Origin: Rosa chinensis
Lineage: Eukaryota > Streptophyta > Magnoliopsida > Rosales > Rosaceae
NCBI RefSeq assembly: GCF_002994745.2
Contig: NC_037091.1
Location: 34,970,612 to 35,034,611, forward strand
DNA: 64,000 nt
Reading direction: 5' to 3'
A program made the translations under genes and the position numbers. A model generated the notes under the pieces. It searched no databases, was not told the origin of the DNA, and saw only the letters and a list, made by a program, of their open reading frames with translations. Of this stretch, positions 39,958 through 52,200 are shown in pieces (the first letter of the stretch is position 1; every line of letters starts with the position of its first letter).

Positions 39958-40180
39958 CAGCAAATCTTGCTCAAGTGAGGGAGGCAAATCAAGGCAGATC
40001 AAGCAGAAAGACAAGAAATGCAACTTGCAGAGCGAGTTGATGGCTGCAAAGTCTACTGCAGCTCAGCAACGAGGAGTTAGAAATCGTCAAAGCTGGTGCA
40101 GCTCAGCAAAATGAAGAGTTAGAGGCAGTGAAGGCTAAAGCCACTGCACAAAATGAAGAGTTTGGAGGCACTAAAGGCAA
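39958..40180 (+). pseudogene. Coiled-coil tail of a CACTA-type protein
   Basis: A 3x-repeated phrase is visible when frames are changed: SELMAAKSTAAQQ, EELEIVKAGAAQQNEELE and AVKAKATAQNEE. Such AQQNEELE repeats are typical of the C-terminal coiled coil of plant En/Spm-type transposase-associated proteins. At least two frameshifts are needed, so it cannot code. Confidence 0.4.
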
Positions 40181-41873
40181 GACAAAATCATACTGACATA
40201 CTTTTACTTAAATTGATGTGTTATCCTCCCAAAACTGATGGTATGCATACATGATTCATTTGTGCTGTTGTAATTATATTATATCAAGGAAATATAATTA
40301 GTGTATAACTGTATATAGTGAATACTAGGCCTTTCTTAGATACAGCTCTTACCTACATTAGGATGAAAATTATAACTTGTTGTATATGTTTTGTTATATT
40401 GCAGATTGGTCTAAGCTTCAAAAAAGTACATCTTGCAAACTGTCATTGAAGGCTTATGGAACTTCTAGAAAGACTTGTATGTATTCCAATTTATTTTGAA
40501 ATTGCTATTAAGGATGGATATTGACATTTGTTTATTTTGGATATGTAAATGTAATAGAGATACGTGTCTTATTTTGTATTGGAATTGAGTAGTTTAATAT
40601 TGATAACTGGTTTTTGAGTACATTTCATTTTGTGGTGTTGGAGTATTGAAGGCTACTTTGATTTGTATTGACGCACTAAGTGATCAAATTTGTATTAGCA
40701 ATCAGGAAAAATTGCCGATTCAGTTACCAAACCAATGATCTAACAATATGGTCACTAAAAGCATGTTAGAGAATGGTTTTTAATGACCAAATTTTGCTAT
40801 TCAGTGACCATTGGTAACACCTTTAGTAATGATTCATAGGTCACTAATGCCATTACTATTTGTGACCATAAGATTGTGGTCACTAAAGACATTTTGAATT
40901 AGTGACTGTAAAATCGTGGTCACTAAAGACAACTTGTATTAGTGACCAACTTACATTTGTTGGTTACTAAATAGAATTAGTGACGGACCTATAGTGACCA
41001 CCTTGTGACCACCTAACTTTGGTCACTAATTATATTTAGTGACCAAATTTGTTACTTTCAGTGACTAATGTAGTGGTCATTAATACCCAGATTTGTTGTA
41101 GTGTGACCACCACAAAAACAACTCCCTTTCTCACTCTCATATATATATATATATATATATACATATATATATACTTATGAGTCTCAAGTAACTCCATGTT
41201 ACCCTCATAAGATCACTCAACATTTGGCAGACAGACTAGAGCTCTAACTGATCGTTTCCACCTACCTGGCGCGAGAGCGTGGTTCACGATTTAATGCTAT
41301 TAGTAACCACCAACCTGGTACAAGAGCGTGGTTCACTGATAGTATGCCATGGTCACCCCGTGACTTATTGATCTCCACAGATCAATACATCTCCACAGAT
41401 CAAACAATTTATTGTTTCTCAAACAATAAAACTCAACACCTTACTATATGGTTTCCTCAACAAAATCCATCAATACATATATATTTTTCATGTAAATAAT
41501 ATGTGTACATAGACATTCACACAAGAATGCCTATTAATACCAACTATAGTTCTCATGCAATAAAACAATAAATTCATTTTAAAACTTAAATTCATTTTGT
41601 TACCTGTGAGCCGTAGCCCTATGAACAGTAGTCGATCGAGTTCATATTTTTCGAAACAATTATTTATTTCTTAAACAATTTCCACAATTAAACATAAATC
41701 TTTGGAACTTCGGTTCGTAAATGAACCATGTGCGATTTACTCACCTCTAATCCCGCTGCGTCTTCTTAACAGCTCAAAATACGATTCACAATCGTCCACC
41801 AACTCAAACCGTCAATCACCTAGTCAGATACAATCTTAACTTAGCAAATCATTCATAAACCACACATATACGA

Positions 41874-42075
41874 CAATCCAACGGTCGGATTCTAATTTAA
41901 TGATGATCCAACGGTCGGATCGTAATTAAATGAACATCCAACGGTCGGATCCTCACGGATCGCCCTTAGGATCATCCTCCAAAATTATCACGAAGATCCA
42001 ACGGTCGGATCTTCCTGAATCGTCCTTCCAAATCACTATTTCACAATTATACGAAGATCCAACTGTCGGATCTTC
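41874..42075. repeat. Repeated near-palindrome ATCCAACGGTCGGATC
   Basis: Five copies at about 41876, 41908, 41936, 41996 and 42055 (the last with ACTG for ACGG), spaced 28-60 bases apart in the LTR of copy C. Each has GATCC or ATCC at one end and GGATC at the other, so each could fold back or bind a dimer. Confidence 0.75.
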
Positions 42076-42984
42076 GCCCATGACCACACAAGGTCATCGG
42101 GACAGTCATATGATCAACATATTAAAACTACAAGTCCATCAGACGGTCTGATCTTCACAGATCACAAATCGAACGATCGAAACGTAAAAATTCATAACTT
42201 AATCATACGATATCGAAAAATTGAGTATAATATATTGAAATGATCGTATTGAAGTAAAGAATCTAAAAATGCACAGAAACTATCCTTGTGACCCCCGGAG
42301 GTGGCCGGAAATTCCCGCCGGAGTTAATGGCAGAGCCGCCGCCGACCACCACCAATGGTGTCGGGGCCGGGCTGATCTGCTTCGTCTCATCAAGCCTAAT
42401 AACTTTCCTAACTAGTATGTAAGCTGAAAATGACGGGAAGGGATCAAAATTACCTAGAACCAGTCGAGGTGGCCGGAAAATACCCAGAAACCGGCGAGCT
42501 CCTAGTTCGACGTAAAAACTTTAACCACACGCCTCGATATCTTCTGGAAACTTGTTCAGAAACTCAAGGCGAACTCACCAAGCCAAGAATCACAGGAAGA
42601 GGTGGTTTGCAACTCGAGATACACGGATCGAAAGGTGATTTTCGATCTAAACCGAGGCGAGCTCCGACGAACGTGAAATCGTTCTACCCAGGTCTGGTCC
42701 TTCTTGGTGCTTGTTCAGAAAGTTGAGGCGAGTCCAATGAGCCAAAAATCAAGAGAATTTGTGGCCTGTAGCTCAAGATATCGAGATCGAACCAAAACGA
42801 GCTAAAAAAGGAACCGTGTCTTCCGCTGCCACTGTCGGCCGTGTTGCGGTGCAAGGCTGCCACTGGAAGCTGTGTAAGATCGAGTTGAAGCTGTGGGAGG
42901 TGGTCTAGTGCTGATTGGTCGCCGGTGGAGCGAGAGAGAGAACGGAGAGCTTTGCTCTGTTTTTTTTTTTGGCTTTGTTTCGGT

Positions 42985-42985
<1 letters not shown>

Positions 42986-43060
<75 letters not shown>
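42986..43060. repeat. (GA)n microsatellite, about 37 units
   Basis: Perfect GA run at the point where homology of LTR copy C to copy A fades. A short GAGAGA lies at the same place in copy A (about 4410-4437), so the array grew from it. Confidence 0.9.
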
Positions 43061-43064
<4 letters not shown>

Positions 43065-43070
43065 TAATAA

Positions 43071-43388
43071 TTAAGCTGCTATCAATCAACTAACGGTGTG
43101 GTCAATAACGAAAAGCCGCAACCCTACTAATTATGCTTAATCATGGAAGGTAAAGCATTACAATTATGTAAAGTAAGGCACTGCAGTTATGTTTAGATAA
43201 AAAAAATGGAGGTCATTACAGTTAATGTATAGGAAAGTTGTTTAGAGCCTTACCCTGAGTTTACAGGAAATGACCTTCTTAACAGATCAGTAATATCCAT
43301 TTGGATAAATGGTAGAATCAGTGAAAGAAAGCATAAAAATGTCAGGCACTTAAATATGCAGTCCCTAAAACTTTGACTAGACTAGATC
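43071..43388. other. Remaining PWD intron between LTR copy C and CACTA 2
   Basis: About 0.3 kb without a coding motif or repeat structure that I could identify. Confidence 0.4.
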
Positions 43389-43635
43389 CACTACTACAAA
43401 AAGGTCATCAGACGACGGTGGATTTGTGTTGTGTGATGACCAAGCTCACTATGGTCTAAGTGAGTGTTGTGTGATTGAAACATCAGACAATGGTGATTTC
43501 ATCGTTGTGTGATAGTACTTTGCTCAACAGAATACTAGTTTCCGTTGTGTGAATTCTGCGTAGGCATGTGACTAGCATGGCATTCGCGGGGATGCCGTGG
43601 CACAGTCAGACAACAGAAAAGGAAATTTGCCGTTG

Positions 43636-43825
43636 TCTGAGATTCATAACACACAACGGATATAGCTCATTCTTTGTTGTATGAGATTCATAACACACAA
43701 CGGATATAACTCATTCTTTGTTGTCCGATATTCATAACAGACAACGGATATAACTCATTCTTTGTTGTCTGAGACTAATAACAGACAACGGATATAACTT
43801 AATATTTGTTGTCTGATCGATGTAA
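43636..43825. repeat. 44-base subterminal tandem repeat of CACTA 2
   Basis: Four units, each with ATAACACACAACGGATATA and CTCATTCTTTGTTGT, with few differences. Each has opposing ACAACGG and TTGTTGT arms. Subterminal repeats in this superfamily bind the element's own DNA-binding protein. Confidence 0.85.
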
Positions 43826-45783
43826 GTAACACACAACTGAAGTAAAATTATCTCCCTTGTCTGTTGATTACTTAGACAACAGTGATCATTTTATTTCTGT
43901 TGTGTGTTATGAATCTCACACAACAGAATTTTGTTTTCTTTTGTTGTTGGTTGTTAGTTCACACAACAACTATATTTCGTTATCCGTTGTGTGAATATTG
44001 TAATCAAATTGGGTACCAACCAGTGACTGTTGTAGGAGAAGCCTCAATTTTGAACTCTTTTATCATCATACAACACATGGTTTTGTCTTGTGTTGTATGA
44101 CTTAACCTTGGACAACTTGGATTGCCTTAACAAATTGTGTGAGAAGAACTCAGACAACATATTATTTTTATTAACTATTGTGTGAGCATGATAAACCATT
44201 CAGAAAACATAGAAAATTGAGTATGTACTTGTAAAATGTTCTAGCTAGGAAGACCTAAAATACATAGATTACTGGTGCTTTCCTTTAATGCACCTTCATT
44301 TGTTCTTGCCGAAGCTCTCTTGTAGGCAAAGATGATAAGTACCCTCTCGATCTCTTACTTCATCGATCCTACACATGATGGACAAGGACCTTGCAGAAGC
44401 TCTAGTATTGACTCTAGTTCTGCTCACCCAAAGACCTTACCCTTTGAGCACATTGAAGACTCTCTAGCTGATTGAAACATTCTTCAACAAGTCCTAAATG
44501 TTCTGCCCACAGTGCCACTCTACCCATATATTTGCACGTCTACAACCATGCAGGTTATAATAATTTTTTACATTAGTTTCTTGTGGCCATGCATTTAAAC
44601 TGCCATTAATTGCTTGCTGCTATTGAACACAAGTTCTGAATGAGTACCTAGCAGGTTACCAAAGAAATTAACAACTGAAATATGTTGGAAAACATAGCTA
44701 CTAGAAAAGAGACCAACTAAATATGCTCAAAAGAAATGTAAGGGAACTTACTTCAGGAGTGTTCGCTGTATTTGATAATACACAAGCACATATTCCGAGT
44801 AGATTGATGAGTTTACTGAAGAAAAAGAAATTTAAAGCCTAATATAATTAACAAACATGAGAAAGAAGGTAAAGCATTGAGTGGGAGTTCAGAAAACACC
44901 CTTGAGCAATTTTCAATTAGCTCACCTGCACAGTGGTTCTCCCAAATGTGTGTCTTCAGAAAAATCATCAACTCACAATCACATAATTATTCACCCGCAC
45001 CAGTTCACTGCATGAAAGGAAACACATAAGAAAATGCCTCAGCCTTAGGAGTCTGTCATATGTGCGTTGTGTTTGCATTTCATAGATTTTAAGCACAAAA
45101 CAATAAAATAAAGGCTCACAATCATCAAATCACTTCACTGTATTGTTTCTTTACTGTCACTTTAGACCACATACAATCCGACAGTAATGAAATGAAGGCA
45201 ACTAAATGATTCAATTGGAGAGGTAATGCTGTCATTTCACTGCATAAATTCAGTAACTATTTCATTGCCTTAACTACACTACTTCAATCAAATTTTTAGT
45301 TTCATTATGTGCAAGAAGAAAGAGAACTATATAAAGCACTTGCAGAGTAAACAATCAAAAGAAGAGGAGTGGCAACTGCATCCATTGGAAAAAAAAATTA
45401 AAAATAAAGGGTTGATATTCAAATTAAGTTAGAATTACCTCACATGCCACACAATAATAGGCCATAAACATCTTTAAAAAGCCAATTAATATGTATTGTC
45501 TTTCACATCTTTGTGACTAGACTTGCTAGCCTAATAGGAAAGTACTGCAAAGAAACATATTGAAGCAACATAATATAATTTGTTGAGAATTCAATAACCA
45601 AAATCATCCACTCAATTAAAGGAAGAGAATAATGGAAATTAACTTGTACATCTGCATCCAGTGGCTGCCAATATCTAACGCAAGCAATGAGAGGAAAATC
45701 AAACCAAGCCTGCAGTGAAAGTTCACCAGAAACTAAAATAAAGATGCATATACAGTCACAGCAGCTTATAAATAAATTGTCTT

Positions 45784-45785
<2 letters not shown>

Positions 45786-45836
<51 letters not shown>
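45786..45836. repeat. (GA)n microsatellite, about 25 units
   Basis: Perfect GA run inside CACTA 2. Confidence 0.9.
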
Positions 45837-45838
<2 letters not shown>

Positions 45839-48773
45839 ACCTCTGTTACCATGTCCTAGATCGCTCTAAAGGTTGAAACTGCACAAGGAAGGGGGAAAGA
45901 TGTCAACAAAATGTAACTTTTAAGTAGGAAAAGAGAAATCCTACCAATCAAAGAGGAAACTAGCTTTAGAAATCTTAAACTTTCCATCATCAACAAGCAG
46001 ACACAGTAAGTGGGAACATGGAACTCACCATCCTTTTGATGACGTAAGGCTATATCTTGATTGACATCTCAGATTGACTTTCAACCTTAACTAAATTATG
46101 TTTCTCCAACTCAAATTCTTTTCTAGTCTCTTTCCCACTAATTTTGGGTTTAATTTATTGGACTTCCCTGACTTGTTTGACAGATGAAGGGTACTAGAAA
46201 CTGGTTGTAGTGGAATACTAAGCTGACTTTCTTCATCTGCTGCAAACCGAGGAGGAAGTGCTCTAGTATGCACATTTTCACTAGTCTCTTTCACACCCTT
46301 GGATGGAATTTGAGTGAGATTCTTAACACTTGGAAAGGGAAAAAAAAAAAAAAACTTAAATGAGCATGCTTTACCTATATCAGATCAAATACAACTCTAC
46401 CTATATCAGACAATTGGAGTTGGTTCATTGTTCAAAGATGTACACAACTGGGCATTAACTTACTTGGAGTTCTATGGATATAAGTTATTCAATATTACTA
46501 GCGGCGTTGATATTCAAGATGGGGCCATCTGATATCCTGTTTTTACTATAAAACTACCATAAATAAAGTTCATGGATTGAAACTATATATAGTAAAGGGA
46601 GAAGAAGAAGGAAAAGAAAGTTACCTTACATAAGCATAAAACGCCCAAGAGTTTAGCAATTTTTACAATCTAGCAGTCCTAGCAGCTTTGTATCGCAACT
46701 TCCTATTGTGATCTTCCTATAGAGCATTCAAAACAAAAAATAGAATTGACACATTCAAACCCAGCACTGCATAAATTTAGTAACTATTTCACTGCCTTAC
46801 CTAAACCCCATCCAATTTTACACACTATCTTCCAAAAAATAACTACACTCTCATGATCAATATCATCTTCTTTTAGTAATGCTTATATGCGCAAATCCAA
46901 TAACTTAACGAATCATGACATACAAACCCGACATTGAACAAATTTAGTAACTATTTGACTAGCTCAACTAAACCCCATATTCATTTTACACACTATCCTA
47001 TCCTCCAAAAAAAGTTGCTAAATTCACAATCATGATCATTCAAGTTTAAGCTTTACCTCCTCTCGAATCTTCGCAGAGCTATTCTCAACTTGGTTGGCCA
47101 TTGGCCAAGCCCTCAATCTTCACAAGCATCTTCTCATACAACTCCTCCACTCCACACAAGTGTAATTCACAGCCTCCGAACCCATCAGCCTACTCAGGCT
47201 ATTCATCTCTAACCCCTCAGCGCACATATCCAACTCACTCTGGGCCTTCAACCCCTACTTTTTTCATTGATTTGTTAATTAGGAAACACGTTGCAGATTA
47301 TATGTATCCATAGAATGAAGTGCATAACCAAACTTACCCTTTCATTATTGAAATTTCTGTCAGCTGAGCCTTTTCTACCATTAGAAATAACAGAACCCTG
47401 GCTACTAACTGAGGTCACAAAAGTAAGCATACAGCAGATAACAAAACATAAGCATAGTTCATTGTACGAGAGGAACCTCTAAGACAATTGCTTCAATTCA
47501 GATCACACAGAAACATAACAAAATGGAAGAAAGTAAGGGAAAACATCAAAACAGCACCCAAACTCATTTCATCAAAATCATGGTATTAAACCCAAACCCA
47601 AATTTCTCATCATCATTTCAAAATAGAATCAGAAACAACCAACCCAAAACCCCAATTCATACCAATTACCCTAATTTCCCAAAAACCCAAGTCACCAACG
47701 AAACCAAAATCATCAGAAAGAAAAGCAACTCAGTGGAGGACAAAATGGGAAATTGATGAGATGTTCATTTGGCGGAAGAGGAGGCCGAGGATGACGAGAG
47801 AGCGGAGGAGGACAATGAAGACATCGGAGACGAGAGAAGAGGTCGTTGAGAGCTTGGCCATCGCTGGTCTCGACTCAAACGGAAAAGATGGCCATGTAGA
47901 TGGATTCAACTGTAGGAGATTTTGTGGATTTATTGCTTGACGGCTGAAACGATGAAGCCCATGGTTTTATGCGATGGATTGAGATGAAGGCCATAGTTGC
48001 AGATCGAGATTGAGAGAGCTTTCACGAGAGATTGGGGTTTCACGCAGAGATAGAGAGAGAGGATGGTGAGAGAGATCCAAATGGGCCGCTTTAGGGTTTG
48101 TGAGAGAGGATTGAAAGAGGACTGAGATTTAGGGTGTGTGTGAGAGGACTGACTGGGAGTTTCATTTTGTTTTGTCGAGAGAGTGTCAAGAGTGTGGGAG
48201 GCATAATTAAACTTCAAATAAATTCTAAAGTGACTCACACAACACAAACCTAACAAAATGTTGTAAGAGTGCACTACAAAAATCAAAATGCCAAAACATG
48301 AAGGGAAATATACCGCGCCCATAGCATTTTAGCTCAAAATGTTGCCGCCTATATTCCAACTTCACACAACAGAAAAGTATAACTTCTGTTGTCTAATTTC
48401 TACAACTTGCACTAGGTTTACCTTGTGGAAGACATTCAAGCAAGATTCCTCAAAATTTGGCATCCAGTTTTCAATCACACAACGGAAACCTCAAGCATCG
48501 TTGTATCAAGTAGCCCAAATTTCAGATTTAAAGAGGCAACCAAGACTCGAGAGTGGAGGGAAATCTGCCGCTCAATTTTTAAGGCTCAGACGACGGGCCA
48601 TGCTTAATTCCGTTGTGCAATGTAGTTCCGATAAAAAAGTTATCACTTTGTTGGCATTCACATAACAGAATATAACCAGCACCGTTGTATAATAAAACTG
48701 ACTTCAACACACAACAGATGATTTGTGTTCCGTTGTGTGATTAGTGTTGTGTGATTAACTTTTTGTACTAGTG

Positions 48774-49243
48774 AGATCATCTTGAAGATATTGGATGTAA
48801 GACCCAGGGGGAAGGGGAGGGTTGGTGGGAATTAATGTGGTACTATTACATAAACATAAATAATTTATAGGCTTCTCCATGCTGTGTAGAATTCACACTA
48901 GGGTGCTTTTCTTTCTCGAGGATTCTGTTAATTTGTTAACCAGTTTACACAATCATAATCTTTCTGGAGTATGGGGTAGTGGGTTAGGACTAGGATAGGT
49001 AAGAGGGTTCAATTACCTCGAGTTTTTTTTTTTTGGGTGAAATAAAAGAGTTTATTCAACTTGAAATGCAACCATCATTAGTATTTGCTTCTGCATTAAT
49101 CAAAATCTTTCCCTGTTGTTTATGATAAACTTCATCCACTTGTATATGAGCAGTGCAGTTAATCTTTCAGCAAATACACTTTGATCGTAAATGGAATTAG
49201 TGTGGTTGATGTGACCTTTGGTTTTGATTAACCTTTATTGTAG
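48774..49243. other. PWD intron right of CACTA 2
   Basis: Intron remnant leading to exon block 4. A poly-T run is at about 49025-49034. No motif found. Confidence 0.45.
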
Positions 49244-52200
49244 CCTTGCCGAAAAACTTGAATCCATCAAAGAATCCATTGATGATAAAGGCCGTTCAGC
49301 TCTTACATTGTTCTTTGAGTGCAAAAAGGTGAACCTTCATTATTTCTTTTTTTCAATTCATGTTTTATATTTAAAGCAGGCTAGGCATATGAAACCCTTC
49401 GGATCCGAATATGTGATGTTCATTTGGGGCCAATGTTCTAGTGATGCAGAATTTAATGCTTGCAGTTATTAGGCATAATTAATCTTGCATCCTCATAGTT
49501 GCTTATTGTGGTAGTGCGAGTTTCATGATCAAATTGGATGGTGATTCAATTTTCATTACATATGCTACAACATTTGAGTCTAAGAGAGCGGTGATTCAAG
49601 AAATGAAATTAACATTTAACACTATTATTAGGGGAGAACTCGCTGTCAAGGTGTCATCTGAGGAGATGTGTTTTTTTTTTTTTGGTCATAATGTCAAGAG
49701 AAGTTAACTGTACCTCAGTATTGACCCTTGAATTAATAATAATACCCAACCTACCCACTTTCTCCTCACATAACAATTCTGTTGATATTGCCACTTTGAG
49801 CCTTTTTTTTCTCTCTTGTGTGTTTTTCAGTTTTGATGGCTGTTAAGAGGAATTTTGTTTTTAATTTTTTTCTTTCTTACAGGGTTTGGATGCTTCAGCA
49901 GAATCAAGTAAAGTTCTGGGATCTGATTTGTTGTTCAAGACCATGCAATCCTTGAGTGCTCCGAGAGAAATAATTGCGAAGGGTCTTGAAAGTGGCCTTA
50001 GAAATGATGCCTCTGATGCTGCAATAGCTATGCTCCAAAAGGTGAGAACAAAATGCTTTGTAATTATTTTGTAAAAGTTTAAGGTGAAACAACATATTGA
50101 ATTGATTCAGAATTTGAGAATGTTTCTTTTAATTGTTGATATTCTTTCTTCATCACTGTGAATACAGTGGCGTCTTTGCGAGATTGGACTTGAGGACCAT
50201 TCATTCATTCTTCTAAGCAGGTAGGAATATATGTTGGAATTAATGTACTTTCTCCTTAACTCTAGAGTTTTCTGTTTAGCTCTTGATTTAAATTTTTGAA
50301 GTATTTGGTTGTTGTAACAGCAGATAGAAATGTCTAGAGTCCTAAGATGCTATAAATTAAGCATTGCTGGTGTAATGCTTCTCATAAAAAAATCAATAGC
50401 AGTTCAAGAGCTCTGCAGTAGCAACTCATAAACCAAAATTCCTTTGTCTCAATAAACACTCTGCATTTCCAGATTTCCTATTCCCATCCTTTTTCAATCC
50501 AACAATATAATCCTTGGCAGTAAAAGCACATTCAGAATATTTGGATTGCAACAATTATTTATTTTTCGCTGGAGTTCTATTTGGTGTTCCTTTCTCCTCC
50601 TTTTTGGTTGTAGAAGGTTTCTGTAGAAAGTTGCTGAAAGTTAAAGTTTTCAAGGGTCATAAAGTTTATTGTTATTATTAAAGAAAAGATTGCTTTTATA
50701 TATCTGAGGCTTTTTCTGTCCAGTCTTCATGCATAAAATATTAAAATACAATAAATGATGTTGATGCTTCAAACCGAACACTCTATTAAAATGTACTACG
50801 ATGTTTTATGATATAAGAACAGTTGATCATAACATTAATTGAGAAATATCCTGGTTCTATGATTTGTGCATGACATTGGGCAACTAGAGGAATTATTGTG
50901 AATGACATTGTATACTGCAACCTGTTCAGGCTACCATGTAGCAGTCATGACCCCACTGTTAAACTTTTTAACTTCCATTATCTAGAGATATAATCTTACC
51001 ATTGTTAGTAATATTTTGGCTGTCCATTGTTGACAATCATTGACTTGGTTAGATTCGCTAATGAGCTTGAAGCTATGGGAGGGGCTCATTGGTTGGCACA
51101 AGATGCGAAATCAAAGGATCTAAGCTCTTGGAATGATCCACTTGGTGCCCTTATAGTTGGTGTTCATCAGCTAAGGTTATCTCGTTGGAAGCCTGAAGAA
51201 TGTGCTGCTATTGAAAACGAGCTCCTTGCCTGGAAATCAAGAGGTCTTTCTGAAACAGAAGGTAATTCGTCCTTTTGTCTTTGCAACAGTTTTGCATCAC
51301 TTAGCTGGAAAATTGTTGATAGCTTGCTTCCAGGGCCCAATCATCTTACAACCTTCCTCCTGTTTTATTCATGAAGCGAGTGAAGATGGCAAAATAATCT
51401 GGGGATTAGGGCATAAAGCTACTCTCGATAGAGCCAGGAGGTTAACTGAAGAATATTCTGAAGCACTTCTTCAAATATTTCCCCAAAATGTCCAGGTATC
51501 TTTTGTTCCTTATTCTTTTTCAAAAAAGAAGCACTTGTTGATGAGGATGATGATCTACTATACAAAAGACTTGTAGATCTCTATGGGATTTCATTGGGTA
51601 ATGATTCTGTGTGTACGCTTCAATTTCCTTTTTGGTTATAAGTTGTTAGTATTCTCTAAAACTCCGCCTCATATGTGGGTCTTTTTCATCATTAGAGTCC
51701 AACATGGGGAATTTATACTATATTTCTTTCATGGTCATTGTGATACTGTAGGATATATTCCTTTCTGAATCTTATCTACTGATATTAGTTAATTCATAAG
51801 CATAATTGCTAAAAGTTCGGAATGTAAACTTGAACTTGAACAATTCTTGCAGGTATTAGGAAAAGCTTTTGGAATACCTGAAAACAGTGTGAGGACATAC
51901 GCTGAAGCTGAAATTCGTGCTGGGTATTTCTTAAAATTTTTAACATGCATTTGACAATGATTTTTGAGAGTAATACTGTTTATAGTTATATGGATTATTT
52001 AATTGCAGTGTTGATGATATAGAGACACTATCGTTGTCTGACTTTCGACCTACAAATGCTATGCAGTGTAATATTTCAGGTTTCAAAATTGTGTACCCTA
52101 CTTTTGAAAGCAGTTAGAACTACCATTGCTTCTCTACGTTGGGATGTTATTGTGCCGGGAGCTGCTATGGGAACATTAGTTCAGGTATCTTTATAATCCT

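Larger units (their letters stand above)
35656..41103 (+). mobile_element. CACTA transposon 1 with captured gene pieces
   Basis: Starts CACTACAACAAATATAGACA and ends TTTGTTGTAGTG, giving inverted repeats of at least 13 bases. The 3-bp target duplication TGA is present at 35653-35655 and 41104-41106. Subterminal arrays of TTAGTGACCA and its complement lie at 35670-35840 and 40730-41080, as usual for CACTA (EnSpm). No intact transposase is present. The inside holds exon-like pieces of an EXPP1-like protein, of 5-formyltetrahydrofolate cyclo-ligase and of an unrecognised gene, so it is best described as a gene-capturing, non-autonomous element. Confidence 0.92.
35221..43070 (-). repeat. Long LTR-like repeat, copy C, split by a CACTA element
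   Basis: The left part (35221-35655) begins TGTCACGCCCC like copy A and includes GACCTGCAGGATTATCC and the CCGTTTGAATAGTG phrase. After the CACTA insertion (35656-41103) the same family resumes at 41107, with the block GCAGACAGACTAGAGCTCTAA shared with copy A (2762). Homology fades in an expanded GA microsatellite (42986-43060), so about 0.35 kb of the far end is missing. It lies in an intron of the PWD pseudogene. Confidence 0.7.
43389..48773. mobile_element. CACTA transposon 2, non-autonomous
   Basis: Begins CACTACTACAAAAAGGTCAT and ends TTTTTGTACTAGTG, whose complement CACTAGTACAAAAA matches at 13 of 14 positions. Subterminal repeats based on CCGTTGTGTGA and TTGTTGTCTGA fill 43420-43990 and 48360-48750. 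The 3-bp flanks (ATC left, AGA right) do not match, so the target duplication is unproven. I found no transposase motif in the 5.4 kb; the inside has AT-rich sequence, a GA microsatellite and short open frames with no recognisable family. Confidence 0.8.

Noticed and set aside
41141..41172. TA-rich tract as a possible CRISPR-like or origin-like repeat
   Set aside because: Plain microsatellite within an LTR; CRISPR arrays do not occur in plant nuclear DNA and no spacers are seen.
42802..43093. SLSLSL and EREREREE-type open frames
   Set aside because: Simple translation of the GA microsatellite.
52009..52066. A possible 58-base insertion at the start of the PWD exon beginning at 52067, suggested by two TGCAGTGT copies
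   Set aside because: The second TGCAG works as the acceptor and gives the expected protein, so the extra bases can simply be intron.
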